Assembly: GCA_021803035.1 (NCBI GenBank)
Contig: JAJZME010000074.1
Coordinates: forward strand, 32,257-96,256
DNA: 64,000 nucleotides
Direction: 5' to 3'
Origin: Acidobacteriota bacterium
Lineage (GTDB): Bacteria > Acidobacteriota > Terriglobia > Terriglobales > Acidobacteriaceae
Positions 7,728-17,069 of this stretch are shown here, piece after piece (the stretch's first letter is position 1; every line of letters starts with the position of its first letter). A program made the translations under genes and the position numbers. The notes under the pieces were generated by a model. It was not told where the DNA came from. It made no database searches and saw only the letters and a list, made by a program, of their open reading frames with translations.

Positions 7728-8840
7728 TCAACTATTTTCAGGACGGGCAGCGGGCGCGCGCGCCGGCGACCCTTGCGGCGCCGCACGGAGATACTGGACC
7801 GGCCAGGCGACCTGCTCGTTCAGCGCAGCCGCGGCGTGGAGCGGCCAGTATGGATCGCGCAGCATCTGACGGGCCAGCAGTACCATGTCGGCTTCGCCCT
7901 GGGCAATGATGGCGTTGGCCTGCGCGGGTTCGGTGATGAGACCCACGGCGGCAGTGGGAATGCCGGCCTCGCGGCGGATGCGGGCGGCAAACGGCACCTG
8001 AAAGCCGGGGGCGGCGGGAATTTGCGCGTTGGGAATCATGCCGCCCGAGGAGACATCGATCAGGTCCACGCCCAGATCGCGCAAGAGACCGGCAAGGCGG
8101 ACGGATTCATCCGGAGTCCAGCCACCCTCAGCCCAATCGGTAGCGGAGATGCGGACAGAGAGCGGCAGGTGGGCAGGCCACTCGGCGCGGACGATCTGGG
8201 AAATCTCCAGCAGCAGCCGGGCACGATTTTCAAAGCTGCCGCCATAACCATCGGTGCGGCGGTTGGCGAGCGGCGAAAGGAACTCGTGGAGCAGATAGCC
8301 GTGCGCAGCGTGGATCTCGATGATGTCGAAGCCGGCCTTGAGCGCCCGATGCGCGGCCAGGCGAAAGCCTTCGATCACGGCGTCGATACCGCTGCGGTCA
8401 AGCGCGCGCGGCATGGGATAGTTGGGCGCGAAGGCCAAAGCACTGGGGGCAACCGGCTCCCAACCGCCATCCTCCGGCTGCGCCGCGCCTTCACCAAGGA
8501 ACGGCGGTTTGGTGCTGCCTTTGCGTCCGGCGTGGGCCAATTGAATGCCGGCCCGCGCGCCCTGGGAGTGCAGGAACTCCACGATGCGCGCAAGGCCGGG
8601 AATGTGCTCGTCCTTCCAGATGCCGTGGTCGGCGGGCGAGATGCGTCCTTCAGGCAGCACGGCGGAGGCTTCCGTTATGACCAGGCCCGCGCCGCCCTGG
8701 GCGCGGGCGCCTAGGTGGACAAGATGCCAGTCGGTAGAAAATCCGTCCTGGGAGGAGTATTGGCACATGGGCGAGACGCCGATGCGGTTGGCAAATTCAA
8801 CTGAGCGTAGCCGGAGAGGCGAAAAAAGCGGATGCTCCAT
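7728..8840 (-). CDS. Old Yellow Enzyme, YqjM-type NADPH:flavin oxidoreductase
   Basis: 370 residues. A TIM-barrel FMN enzyme that reduces activated C=C bonds. It has the features of the YqjM subgroup: GVSPMCQYSSQDG (with the redox-tuning Cys near residue 25), HLVHLGARAQGGAGLVITEA, IQLAHAGRKGS with the paired active-site His region, and EIHAAHGYLLHEFLSPLANRRTDGYGG with FENRARLLLEI. The barrel ends with GEADMVLLARQMLRDPYWPL. The start at 8840 gives MEHPLFSPLRLRSVEFANRI, matching the family. It follows the DUF3857 protein on the same strand by 45 bases and could be the distal gene of that transcript. The natural substrate is unknown. Confidence 0.92.
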   Translation of the reverse strand: MEHPLFSPLRLRSVEFANRIGVSPMCQYSSQDGFSTDWHLVHLGARAQGGAGLVITEASAVLPEGRISPADHGIWKDEHIPGLARIVEFLHSQGARAGIQLAHAGRKGSTKPPFLGEGAAQPEDGGWEPVAPSALAFAPNYPMPRALDRSGIDAVIEGFRLAAHRALKAGFDIIEIHAAHGYLLHEFLSPLANRRTDGYGGSFENRARLLLEISQIVRAEWPAHLPLSVRISATDWAEGGWTPDESVRLAGLLRDLGVDLIDVSSGGMIPNAQIPAAPGFQVPFAARIRREAGIPTAAVGLITEPAQANAIIAQGEADMVLLARQMLRDPYWPLHAAAALNEQVAWPVQYLRAAPQGSPARAPAARPENS

Positions 8841-8885
8841 AGCTAAATGGATAACAGCCGCAGCGCCGGGTTGCAAAGTCCGCAG

Positions 8886-10880
8886 TTACTGTTTCTTGAG
8901 GACCACCATTCCCCTTTCGTCGCTGAGGATCGCACTTTCCAGCTTGCGAAAGGCGGGCGCGTCGGTGGCCGGAATCACCGGCTGCCGGAGAACGTAATCG
9001 CGCTGGTAGTGGAGCACGCCGCCCTTGACCGCAACCGAAGAAGTGTAGCTGGCAAACGGCTCTTGCACGCTCACGGGACCGGGCGTTCCGTCGAGGGCAT
9101 AACCGGCGGGCAGCTTGATGTCGAAGCTGTCAGTCCAGCGGCCCGGATGCCCCATCTCGATTGGATAGACGCGGGGCTTGCCTGCCATCACGCCGGGGAC
9201 ATCGCGCAGGTCGCTGCCCAGCACACGCGGGCGGATCAGCAGCAGCGGGCCGGCGTCGTGCGCGTAGCCGGCAACCCTCAAGCGCAGATCGAGGCTGATC
9301 GGTTTGCTGGAGTTGGAAGGCTCCTGAAATTGGAAGTGGTCGAGAGACAGGCCCGGCAGGGCTGAGCCGAGGCTTTCCTCCCAATCTCTGCGCACGTCGT
9401 GGGCGCCCAGATCCTTCAAATCGAGGCGCTCGCTGGCGGCCTCGCCGCCGGTGAACGTGTAGGTGAGACTGCCGGTCAGCGTGCCGTCCGCATCCAGCAC
9501 AAAGGAGCCTTCGCGGGCCAGGACAGCCGAAGACGGCGGCAGAACCGGCATTCGGATAAGCTGGCTGTCTGCGCCGTCGGCGAGATTGCCATAGGCTCCC
9601 TGCAACTGGCCGCGAATCAGCCCAACGGGGGTTGCGGTATCGGTGGGATCGAAGATGAGCAGATCCTTGCCATCGGAGGTCTTCACGCGGGCGATCAGGC
9701 GCGGATCGTTCTCTCCGGGCGGCAGCTCGATGGCCGTAACCATGTGGTCGCCGACAAGCGAGGGCGCCTTGGGGTTGATAACGCCGCGTTCGCTGTCCAC
9801 ATGCAGGTAATAGGCGCGGATACCGATGGCCTTGAGCATGGCGATGAGCAGCGTGGTCTTGTCTTTGCAGTCGCCGTAGCCGTTGCGATAAATGTCAGCC
9901 GCATAGTGCGCCTGAAAACCGCCGATGCCCCGCATGACAATGAAATAGCGAATGTTGTTCTGAATGTAGCTGGTGATGCGGCTCAGTTTGGCGTAAAAAT
10001 CGGGCGCGCCGGCGATGAGCGCCTGCGCCTTGGCGGCGATCTGGGGCGTTGGATCATCGCGGCCCGCCTCCAGTTGATCGATCCACTCGCCGATCTGGCG
10101 CCACTGATTGGCCACGCCGTTTACCGCCGACGGACCCCACTTGACCGACATGCGCGCGGCCAGCGCTTCCCATGGCGGAGTGGCGTGGTGGTTGTCGAGA
10201 TTCAGCGCCGGCATGTTTTTGATCTCCCAGCGAAGAGCGCCGGACGGCATCTTGGAGGGCTGGACGGGCGCGTATCGGCTCCAGGAGACGGCGTAGCGGC
10301 CGCCGGGAGGCAGCGCCAACTCCAGCGATTCAAACACGACGGGGAAGGATTGCTGAATCTGCCAGTCCTTACTGCTGAAATAAGGCGGCAACTGCTTTTC
10401 GGTTTCGCAGGCCACCACCGAGCCCGGATCGGCGGCCGGCGGATTGAGGATGCGAAAGCGGTCGGTGGATTGCATGTCCACGTCGCCGTAGTCGCCAACA
10501 TCCTTAAAGTCGGACGGCATGGCAAGGAACTGGCGTCCCGTGGCGGTGATGGTCCAGGCGCGGAAGTAGCGGAGCCGGTCGCCCGAGTCGTATTCCACCA
10601 TGCAATCGGCGTCGTCGCGGCCCTCGGGCTCGAGAATACGCGTCGCCCAGCGCTCGCGCTCCACGGCGTGGTCCTGCGCGTCGACGGTGATCACGTATTC
10701 GTCCGAGAGCAATACAGCGCGGGCATTCTCTGCGCTGGCAGGCGTGGGCACCTTTGCGGCCGCGACAGCCCAGGCAGGCGCGGCCCGGTCACGCGCCGCT
10801 GCGGGAACCGCGGCACAAAGACCTGCTGTCAGGAAACAGGCCGCCGCTCGGGTGGCCATGCGAACCCGGTGAGACCGCAT
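8886..10880 (-). CDS. Exported DUF3857/transglutaminase-like protein with intact triad
   Basis: 664 residues. A signal peptide (basic MRSHRVRMATR, hydrophobic stretch, AAA cut region near residue 29) is followed by a DUF3857 beta domain (about residues 50-250). The transglutaminase-like core comes next: NGYGDCKDKTTLL with Cys338, GDHMVTAIEL with His379 and LLIFDPTD with Asp411, so the Cys-His-Asp triad of the papain-like fold is complete. A C-terminal all-beta region continues to residue 664. Such proteins are common in Acidobacteria and Bacteroidetes and are thought to act on peptide bonds or crosslinks in the periplasm; no substrate is known. The start codon overlaps the stop of the upstream paralogue in TGATG, so translation is coupled. 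Confidence 0.85.
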   Translation of the reverse strand: MRSHRVRMATRAAACFLTAGLCAAVPAAARDRAAPAWAVAAAKVPTPASAENARAVLLSDEYVITVDAQDHAVERERWATRILEPEGRDDADCMVEYDSGDRLRYFRAWTITATGRQFLAMPSDFKDVGDYGDVDMQSTDRFRILNPPAADPGSVVACETEKQLPPYFSSKDWQIQQSFPVVFESLELALPPGGRYAVSWSRYAPVQPSKMPSGALRWEIKNMPALNLDNHHATPPWEALAARMSVKWGPSAVNGVANQWRQIGEWIDQLEAGRDDPTPQIAAKAQALIAGAPDFYAKLSRITSYIQNNIRYFIVMRGIGGFQAHYAADIYRNGYGDCKDKTTLLIAMLKAIGIRAYYLHVDSERGVINPKAPSLVGDHMVTAIELPPGENDPRLIARVKTSDGKDLLIFDPTDTATPVGLIRGQLQGAYGNLADGADSQLIRMPVLPPSSAVLAREGSFVLDADGTLTGSLTYTFTGGEAASERLDLKDLGAHDVRRDWEESLGSALPGLSLDHFQFQEPSNSSKPISLDLRLRVAGYAHDAGPLLLIRPRVLGSDLRDVPGVMAGKPRVYPIEMGHPGRWTDSFDIKLPAGYALDGTPGPVSVQEPFASYTSSVAVKGGVLHYQRDYVLRQPVIPATDAPAFRKLESAILSDERGMVVLKKQ

Positions 10881-12892
10881 CAGTTGCCCTTCCGCGTGGG
10901 AGCCTTGGTCAGCACCATCTCCGATTGGTCGGCGGTAGCCACCTTTTGATAAAAGCTGCGCAGGTTCTGGTACTGGTCGGCCTTGAGGAGGTCGAAGGCG
11001 CGGGCCAGAGTACGGTCAACGGTGATTTCGTCCGGCGTCTGCTGCGCCTTCAGGATGTACTCGGCGTGCCCCTGCCAGGGAATCTGCACGTTCTGTGGCG
11101 CCCCTTCCACCGTGTAGCCGGAGGGCAGATGGTAGATAACGTGGTCCGTGGTCTCATCGGCGTAATGCATGTCAACCGGCTCAAGCCGCTTGGCCTGCTT
11201 GATAAAAGGCTCGCGGCCGCGGCTCTCGAAAAAGAGGCCCGGCAGCAACAGCATTCCCTGGGAGGTTGACGTCCCCAGTGTGCCCGTAGCCTTGACGTAG
11301 GCGATCAGGTTCTCCTGCGGGTTGTCGAGGCCCAGAAAGTGATCCACGTGCGCCTCGACGCCCACCGGCATCATGGGTTGCAGCCATTGATCGAAGTGCT
11401 TTTTCACGTCGGTTGTATCGTTTTCAAGCGCGTCCTGGCGCCAGCGCAGCGCATCCTGACCGCTCATGATAAAGGTGAAGGTGCCGGTCATGGCGCCATG
11501 ATCGTCCACGGTAACATCGCCCTGGCGGTTAAGCTGGTTTTCGTCATAGCCCAGAGCTGGAGTCTTGGCATAGCCGGCACCGCTGGCGCTCTGGCGGATT
11601 CCGCCGGCATCGGCGTGCTTCCAGCTCAGATCGCCGAAGGGGCACATCTTTTCGCCGGGATCGACCAGGACCCCCTGGCCGTTGACGCCGACCAGAACCA
11701 GGGTGCTGTCGAGCTGGCCCGTATTCATGTAGCTGGGATCGAAGACGCCCTGGTCGCGATCGACCACCTTCAAGGCATAGGCGGTCAACCCCGCGGCCCG
11801 CGCCATGGCCAGATAGAGCAGCGCGATCTCATTGCTTGACCCGGCCTTCTGTTGCCAGACATCGCCGGCGTTGCGGATGGGTTTCAGCTTGAGCTGCTGC
11901 ATCTCCGATGCGCTTTTGGCGCGCGAATAATCGGTGTTGTTCAGCGCCTGCACCGCTTTGTAGAGTTTTTGCGCCTTGACCAGATCGCTGTCGCCGGGCG
12001 CGACCAAGCCGGCCACTGCCCGCCGGATCGTCTTGGATGGCGCGGCGAACTTGTCCACCTCCTTGGACCAGTCCTTGGCCGCGGAGACCCAGAACTGCTG
12101 CGCATTCGGAGTGCTTTCGTAATAGAAAAGGACCTTGTAGAGAACGCTTTCGATCGGCGGCATCCACTCCTCGTTGGGAATGGGAGGAATATCGGTGACG
12201 TCCACTTTGTAGCTGTGCATGGTGGTCTTGACCGCGACGCCCTTGGGCAGGTTGTACCACCAGACGAGGCTGTGGATCACGTGGCCTTTGGAGTTCTCCA
12301 GATAGGTGCTGGTAGTCAGCCCGCTTTCGCCGGAGTGAGGCATGAACTGCTGAAAGGGGGTGAAGGAGTAGTGCGCCTGCTCGACAAAATGCCCGCGTTG
12401 AATCTGCCAGAACGGCGAGGAATATTCGTCGTCGTTGAAGAGAATCCGATAGCGGTATTGGATAATGCTGCCGACCTCGACGCTGGGCAGGGTGAAGACC
12501 GCCCGGCGGATCTCGTTTTTTCCGCTCTTTGCGGTCATCAGGCGCTCCGGTTTCCCCGTAAGCCGGATGACGGTGCCGTCGGGATGGATGGTGCGGCCCT
12601 TGACGCTTACGATCGTGTAGCTGCGCATTACATAAGGCAGATCGACGGTGGCCAGTTGCTTGCCCTTGGCCGTGAGAACCTTGATGCACGCGTAAATGCT
12701 CTCGGTGTGGAGTGGATCGTTGTCGTGCTCCACGTAGTCGAGGTAGACGGCGTCCGCGCCCGGAGCCTTCGGGTCGGAGGTCATTTTGAGCTCCGCCGGT
12801 GTAGGCATCTGGAACTCCTGGGCATGCAACACGAGAGGAAGCGCGGCGGCCAACAGCAAGGCTGCTCCGCGGAGATGAACAAAAGGACCCAT
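10880..12892 (-). CDS. Exported DUF3857/transglutaminase-like protein, triad altered
   Basis: 670 residues. Signal peptide (residues 1-24, ending LVLHAQ), DUF3857 domain (about 30-270) and a transglutaminase-like core. The core reads KAGSSNEIALLYLAMARAAGL, where Ser353 stands in the Cys position, and GQLDSTLVLVG, where Ser396 stands in the usual His position; Asp411 in LVDPG is retained. Loss of two triad residues suggests it does not catalyse like its neighbour. It precedes the intact paralogue with a 1-base TGATG overlap, so both products are probably made in fixed ratio. A binding or scaffolding role beside the active copy is an inference. The promoter should lie in the 135 bases between this gene and maf. 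Confidence 0.82.
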   Translation of the reverse strand: MGPFVHLRGAALLLAAALPLVLHAQEFQMPTPAELKMTSDPKAPGADAVYLDYVEHDNDPLHTESIYACIKVLTAKGKQLATVDLPYVMRSYTIVSVKGRTIHPDGTVIRLTGKPERLMTAKSGKNEIRRAVFTLPSVEVGSIIQYRYRILFNDDEYSSPFWQIQRGHFVEQAHYSFTPFQQFMPHSGESGLTTSTYLENSKGHVIHSLVWWYNLPKGVAVKTTMHSYKVDVTDIPPIPNEEWMPPIESVLYKVLFYYESTPNAQQFWVSAAKDWSKEVDKFAAPSKTIRRAVAGLVAPGDSDLVKAQKLYKAVQALNNTDYSRAKSASEMQQLKLKPIRNAGDVWQQKAGSSNEIALLYLAMARAAGLTAYALKVVDRDQGVFDPSYMNTGQLDSTLVLVGVNGQGVLVDPGEKMCPFGDLSWKHADAGGIRQSASGAGYAKTPALGYDENQLNRQGDVTVDDHGAMTGTFTFIMSGQDALRWRQDALENDTTDVKKHFDQWLQPMMPVGVEAHVDHFLGLDNPQENLIAYVKATGTLGTSTSQGMLLLPGLFFESRGREPFIKQAKRLEPVDMHYADETTDHVIYHLPSGYTVEGAPQNVQIPWQGHAEYILKAQQTPDEITVDRTLARAFDLLKADQYQNLRSFYQKVATADQSEMVLTKAPTRKGN

Positions 12893-13027
12893 GGGATTTT
12901 TCCTTTGTCAAACAGGTAGCGACCATTCTAGCGCGGCGTTACTAATTAGCAAACATTAATTTTGATCGGCCAACAGCGAGCGGGCCGGCGCGATGCGGCA
13001 GGAGCAGGGAAACGAGTGGCAGGAGGG

Positions 13028-13621
13028 TTACAGGCGGTCGATTTGACGGGAGTCGAGCAGCGCGCCGACCAGCGCCAGGGGCAGCCCGACGACGTTGAAG
13101 TAGCAGCCCTCGATGCGGGGAATCCAGCGGGCCGCGCGGCCCTGGATGGCGTAGGCGCCAGCCTTGTCCATGGGCTCGCCGGTGGCCACGTAGGCGGCAA
13201 TCTCTTCATCGCCCAGGGTGAGGAAGCGGACGGCCGTTGCCTCGGCGGCGACCTCAGTGGCTTCGGCGGTAACCAGAGCGACGCCGGTGATGACACGATG
13301 CGTGCGGCCGGAGAGCAGGCGCAACATGCGGGCCGCATCGGCCGCGTCTTCCGGCTTGCCCAGGATGTGGTTGTCAAGGGTGACAGTGGTGTCGGCGCCC
13401 AGCACGGCAAGGGTCTTGCCGTCAGATGCGCCGTCTTGCGCGGCAAGCCGGCGACGATAGACAGCTTCGGCCTTTTCACGCGCCAGGCGCACTACGTAGG
13501 CAACGGGATCTTCGCCCGGCAGCGGATCTTCGACCACCTCCGCGGGCTCGACCTGAAAGGAGTATCCGGTTTGCGTAAGCAGTTCGCGGCGGCGCGGCGA
13601 GGCCGAGGCTAAAACCAACAT
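13028..13621 (-). CDS. maf: Maf/YhdE-like nucleotide pyrophosphatase
   Basis: 197 residues. Hydrolyses non-canonical or UTP/dTTP-type nucleotides, a house-cleaning and cell-division-linked activity. The N-terminus LVLASASPRRRELLTQTG is the Maf signature, followed by REKAEAV, the metal-binding LGADTTVTLDNHILGKPED and the substrate loop SGRTHRVITGVAL. The C-terminal YAIQGRAARWIPRIEGCYFNVVGLPL closes the family. The ATG at 13621 is chosen because MLVLASASPRR is where the family begins; an upstream in-frame ATG adds unrelated sequence. It is divergent from the membrane protein at 13738, with a 116-base region between them. Confidence 0.93.
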   Translation of the reverse strand: MLVLASASPRRRELLTQTGYSFQVEPAEVVEDPLPGEDPVAYVVRLAREKAEAVYRRRLAAQDGASDGKTLAVLGADTTVTLDNHILGKPEDAADAARMLRLLSGRTHRVITGVALVTAEATEVAAEATAVRFLTLGDEEIAAYVATGEPMDKAGAYAIQGRAARWIPRIEGCYFNVVGLPLALVGALLDSRQIDRL

Positions 13622-13737
13622 ATTCAAATTATGGCAGCGCGGCGGGGGATGGCGCTGCCTGAAGGGCTTAGCAGCACTTGGAATTACACTTGATATAAAG
13701 CCGCGCAACTGATTGGCGCGGGTAAGGCAAGGGGTTC

Positions 13738-14547
13738 ATGCACTTTCACTTCAGTTTTACCGCGGTCCAGATTCTTTGGACGCTGACCTTTGCGGCGCTG
13801 TTGGTGTTGTTGGCGGTCCTTTTTGGGCGGGAACGGGCGCGCCGCTTCCCGTGGTTCACGGCAAGTATTGTGCTGCTGACGCTGCACCTGCTGATCGACC
13901 GGCTGCTCTACGGGCGACTGGCGCCGCTGACGACGAGCATCATCTTCCTCGTCCTCGCTGACTTGGCGATGTTGTTGAATCTACTAGTGTTGCTGGAGAT
14001 GGCACGCAGGGCCTTCGGCAAGGCGAGCCGCAGGAGCCGGCTGGTGGGCCTGCTGGTGCTGTTGGGTGTGGGCGGCGGCCTGGTGGCGGCGTGGGGACCG
14101 TGGCCACCATGGCAAACGCTTACCGCCGGCACGGTGCTGTCCACGCTCCGGCTGATGCAGATGTGCAGCCAGAAAGGTGATTTGCTGGCGGCCCTGCTGG
14201 CGGCCCTGCTGGGCGTGCTGGTGGTTCTGCTGGGACGCCGCTTCAAAGCCGGCTGGCAGAGCCACACGCAGCGCATCGTCATCGGACTTTCAGCCGCGGG
14301 CCTGGCGCACCTGACCACGCAGGGAATCTTCAATGCCATCGGCATGCATGTCACGATCCACAGCCACAAGGAGCTGGCCCGTTTGCTGGCGCTCCAGGGA
14401 AGGCTGTTCGACGCCAACAGCACCGTTTACCTGGCCGTGCTGGTGTGGTGGATCGCCTGCCTCTGGAAGGACGAGCCGGGCGAAGCGCCGCAAGCAGCTG
14501 CGGACGGTGCGCCGCAGGCGCCCGATGACGAAGCCGTCAGCGGCTAA
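13738..14547 (+). CDS. Polytopic membrane protein of unknown function
   Basis: 269 residues. At least six hydrophobic segments are visible, for example ILWTLTFAALLVLLAVLF, SIVLLTLHLLIDRLL, TTSIIFLVLADLAMLLNLLVLL, LVGLLVLLGVGGGLVAAW, DLLAALLAALLGVLVVLLG and TVYLAVLVWWIACLW, with Arg-rich loops between them. The last 30 residues are acidic and Ala/Pro-rich and likely cytoplasmic. I do not recognise a family. It stands directly upstream of the LptF-LptG fusion and the MsbA-like exporter (93 bases to the next gene), so a link to envelope biogenesis is possible but rests only on position. Confidence 0.7.
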   Translation: MHFHFSFTAVQILWTLTFAALLVLLAVLFGRERARRFPWFTASIVLLTLHLLIDRLLYGRLAPLTTSIIFLVLADLAMLLNLLVLLEMARRAFGKASRRSRLVGLLVLLGVGGGLVAAWGPWPPWQTLTAGTVLSTLRLMQMCSQKGDLLAALLAALLGVLVVLLGRRFKAGWQSHTQRIVIGLSAAGLAHLTTQGIFNAIGMHVTIHSHKELARLLALQGRLFDANSTVYLAVLVWWIACLWKDEPGEAPQAAADGAPQAPDDEAVSG

Positions 14548-14639
14548 GCAAAAGACGGCCGCCGCGCCGGCGCGCATGCGCTTGATTCCGTGCTGACGGG
14601 CGCGGCCGGCGGCGGTCTAAACTGTGAGCAGGACTTTCA

Positions 14640-16994
14640 GTGCGCAGGCTCACCCGCTACATCCTCGGCGAAATTCTCTCCCATGCGCTGATCAGCTGCG
14701 CGCTTTTCACCTTCATCCTCTTCATGCCCAAGCTGCCGCGCATTCTTGAGGTGGTGGTGCGCAACACCTCCACGCTCACCAATGTGTTGCTGATCTTCCT
14801 CTTCACCCTGCCCAACCTGTTCAAGGTCACCATTCCCATGGCGGTGCTGGTGGGGGTGCTGCTGGGATTGAGCCGCCTGGCCGCCGACAGCGAGATCGTG
14901 GCCATGCGCGCATCCGGGCTGGGTGTCGGCTATATTGCCCGCGTTGCTTCCATCGTGGCCTTTGGCGGAATGCTGCTGGGGCTGGCCAACACGCTTTTCC
15001 TGGCGCCGCTGGCCAACCAGGCCATTTTGCGCATGCAGCACGCCCTCGAAACCTCGGAGGCCTCCTATGTGATTCAGCCGCGGGTGTTCTACGAGGACTT
15101 CCGCAACTTCGTGCTCTATGTGCAGGATGTGCGCTCGGGCGCGGGCGCGGCCAACTGGCGCAAGGTCTTCATGGCCAACGTCTCCGATCCTGCCAATCCC
15201 ATCATCACCACCGCCGCATCGGCCACCGTTGTCACCGAGTCGACAAAAGAGCTGCTGATGCGGCTGCGCAACGGAGAGCAGCACGAGATGAAGCCGGGCC
15301 ACCCGGGCCGGTACAAGATCACGGCCTTCAGCAGCACGGAGCGCCCGCTGCAGATGAACGCGCAAGGCAGCGTGCAACTGGGACGGATGGAAATTGCCCT
15401 GTATGCGATGCCCACCGCTACGCTCCTCGCGCATATTCACAGTCCTGATCCCACTCGTTATCTGATTGAGCTGAATGAGCGCTTCTCCTACCCCTTCGCA
15501 TGCCTGGTGCTGATGCTGCTGGGCGTGCCGCTGGGCGCGGCGTCAAGGCGCGGCGGCAAAAGCTCGGCGTTCGTCTTCGCCCTGCTGCTGGTCTCGCTGT
15601 ATTACTTTCTTTCCACGGTCGGGGTTGCGATGGGCGAGCAGGGCAGGGCCCCGGCTTTCCTGGCTGTGTGGATGGCCAATTTGCTCTTTGCCGCGGCGGG
15701 GTTGTTCCTGCTCTGGCAGATGGCTACGGGCGGGCGCATGTTGAGCGCCCTCGCAAGCTGGACCGGACGCATTCCCCGGCCCGCGCCGGCCGCCGGCAAG
15801 ATCAATGGCGCCCAGCGTCCCGGCCTGTTGCAAAGGTTGCGCACGCGCCCCGCGCATGCGGCCAGCCGCGGCAACTATCCGCGCCTGCTCGACGCCTACG
15901 TGGTGCGCGAGTTTTTCGGCGTCTTCCTGTTGGTTATGGTGGGATTCGTCATCCTCATGCTGATCTTTACCTTTTTCGACCTGATGGGACACATCCTGCA
16001 CAATCACAGCTCGCTCATCACGGTCGGCGACTACCTGGTAAACCTGACCCCCAGCATGAGCTACCAGGTCACGCCGCTGGCGGTGCTTATCGCCACCCTG
16101 GTCACCTTCGGCATACTCAACCGCAACAGCGAAGTTGTCGCCATGAAGGCTGCCGGCATCAGCCTCTACCGGCTGGTGATCCCCATTGTCACCATCGCCG
16201 CGGTCATGGCCGTCAGCCTGTTTTTCTTCGACCAGTATTATCTGCCCCAGGCCAACCGCCGGCAGGAGGCGCTGCGCAATATCATCAAGGGCAACCCGCC
16301 GCAGACCTATCAGCACCCCGGGCAGCAGTGGATCTTCGGCTCGCCGCTCCCCGGCGAGCCCGGCCGCATCTTCTATTACCGTTTCTTCGATCCCGTCCAC
16401 AACGAGTTCGCCAACCTGTCGATCTTCGAGTTCAACCCTGCAACCTTCCATCTCACGCGGCGCATCTTCGCCGCCCGCGTTTACTGGGATGCGAATGCCG
16501 ACACCTGGCATTTTCAGAACGGGTGGGTCAGCACCTTCCACGGCGCGGACGTCACCGGTTTCCGCAGGTTCCAGCAGGCGACCTTCCCGGAGATTCACGA
16601 AAGGCCCAGCTACTTCAAGAAGGAAGCCCTGAGGGCATCGGTGCAGTCGCAGGAAATGAACTTCGGCCAGCTCAAGGCTTACATCCGCGACATGCGCCAA
16701 AGCGGCTTCGACACCATGCCGCTTCGCGTGGCCCTGTGGCACAAGCTCGCCTATCCGCTGACCACCGTGATCATGGTCATACTCGCCATTCCCTTCGCGC
16801 TTTCCATGGGCCGGCGCGGGTCGCTCACCGCCGTTGCCGTAGCGGTTGGCGTCGCCCTGAGTTACCGCGTTCTGGACGGCCTGTTTGGCGCCATGGGCAA
16901 CGTCAATTACCTGCCGGCCGCCATGGCCGCATGGTCGGCGGATGTGCTGTTTGCGCTGGTGGGAAGCTATCTGCTGCTGCGCACGCCCACGTAG
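14640..16994 (+). CDS. LptF-LptG-like fused LPS export permease
   Basis: 784 residues from a GTG. The chain contains two complete YjgP/YjgQ-type permease halves. The first (about 1-370) begins RRLTRYILGEILSHALI, has the LAADSEIVAMRASGLG coupling helix and ends with three TM helices (ERFSYPFACLVLMLLGVPLG). A linker near 370-410 is basic and Pro/Ala-rich. The second half (about 411-784) begins NYPRLLDAYVVREFFG, has NRNSEVVAMKAAGISLYR and ends LAYPLTTVIMVILAIPFALS. In well-studied diderms LptF and LptG are separate proteins that pair to extract LPS from the inner membrane, driven by the LptB ATPase. Here both are in one polypeptide. An MsbA-like ABC exporter follows after 75 bases. Confidence 0.88.
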   Translation: MRRLTRYILGEILSHALISCALFTFILFMPKLPRILEVVVRNTSTLTNVLLIFLFTLPNLFKVTIPMAVLVGVLLGLSRLAADSEIVAMRASGLGVGYIARVASIVAFGGMLLGLANTLFLAPLANQAILRMQHALETSEASYVIQPRVFYEDFRNFVLYVQDVRSGAGAANWRKVFMANVSDPANPIITTAASATVVTESTKELLMRLRNGEQHEMKPGHPGRYKITAFSSTERPLQMNAQGSVQLGRMEIALYAMPTATLLAHIHSPDPTRYLIELNERFSYPFACLVLMLLGVPLGAASRRGGKSSAFVFALLLVSLYYFLSTVGVAMGEQGRAPAFLAVWMANLLFAAAGLFLLWQMATGGRMLSALASWTGRIPRPAPAAGKINGAQRPGLLQRLRTRPAHAASRGNYPRLLDAYVVREFFGVFLLVMVGFVILMLIFTFFDLMGHILHNHSSLITVGDYLVNLTPSMSYQVTPLAVLIATLVTFGILNRNSEVVAMKAAGISLYRLVIPIVTIAAVMAVSLFFFDQYYLPQANRRQEALRNIIKGNPPQTYQHPGQQWIFGSPLPGEPGRIFYYRFFDPVHNEFANLSIFEFNPATFHLTRRIFAARVYWDANADTWHFQNGWVSTFHGADVTGFRRFQQATFPEIHERPSYFKKEALRASVQSQEMNFGQLKAYIRDMRQSGFDTMPLRVALWHKLAYPLTTVIMVILAIPFALSMGRRGSLTAVAVAVGVALSYRVLDGLFGAMGNVNYLPAAMAAWSADVLFALVGSYLLLRTPT

Positions 16995-17069
16995 AAAAGT
17001 AGAGGGAAGACGCCGAGCAGACCCGGCACGGCTCCTGCCCGGAAACTCCAACCCCGCTACAATAAACCC

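Noticed and set aside
8838..8900. A stretch before the Old Yellow Enzyme gene that looks like the start of a tRNA (gctccatagctaaatggataac)
   Set aside because: It overlaps the gene start and lacks T-arm and acceptor pairing.
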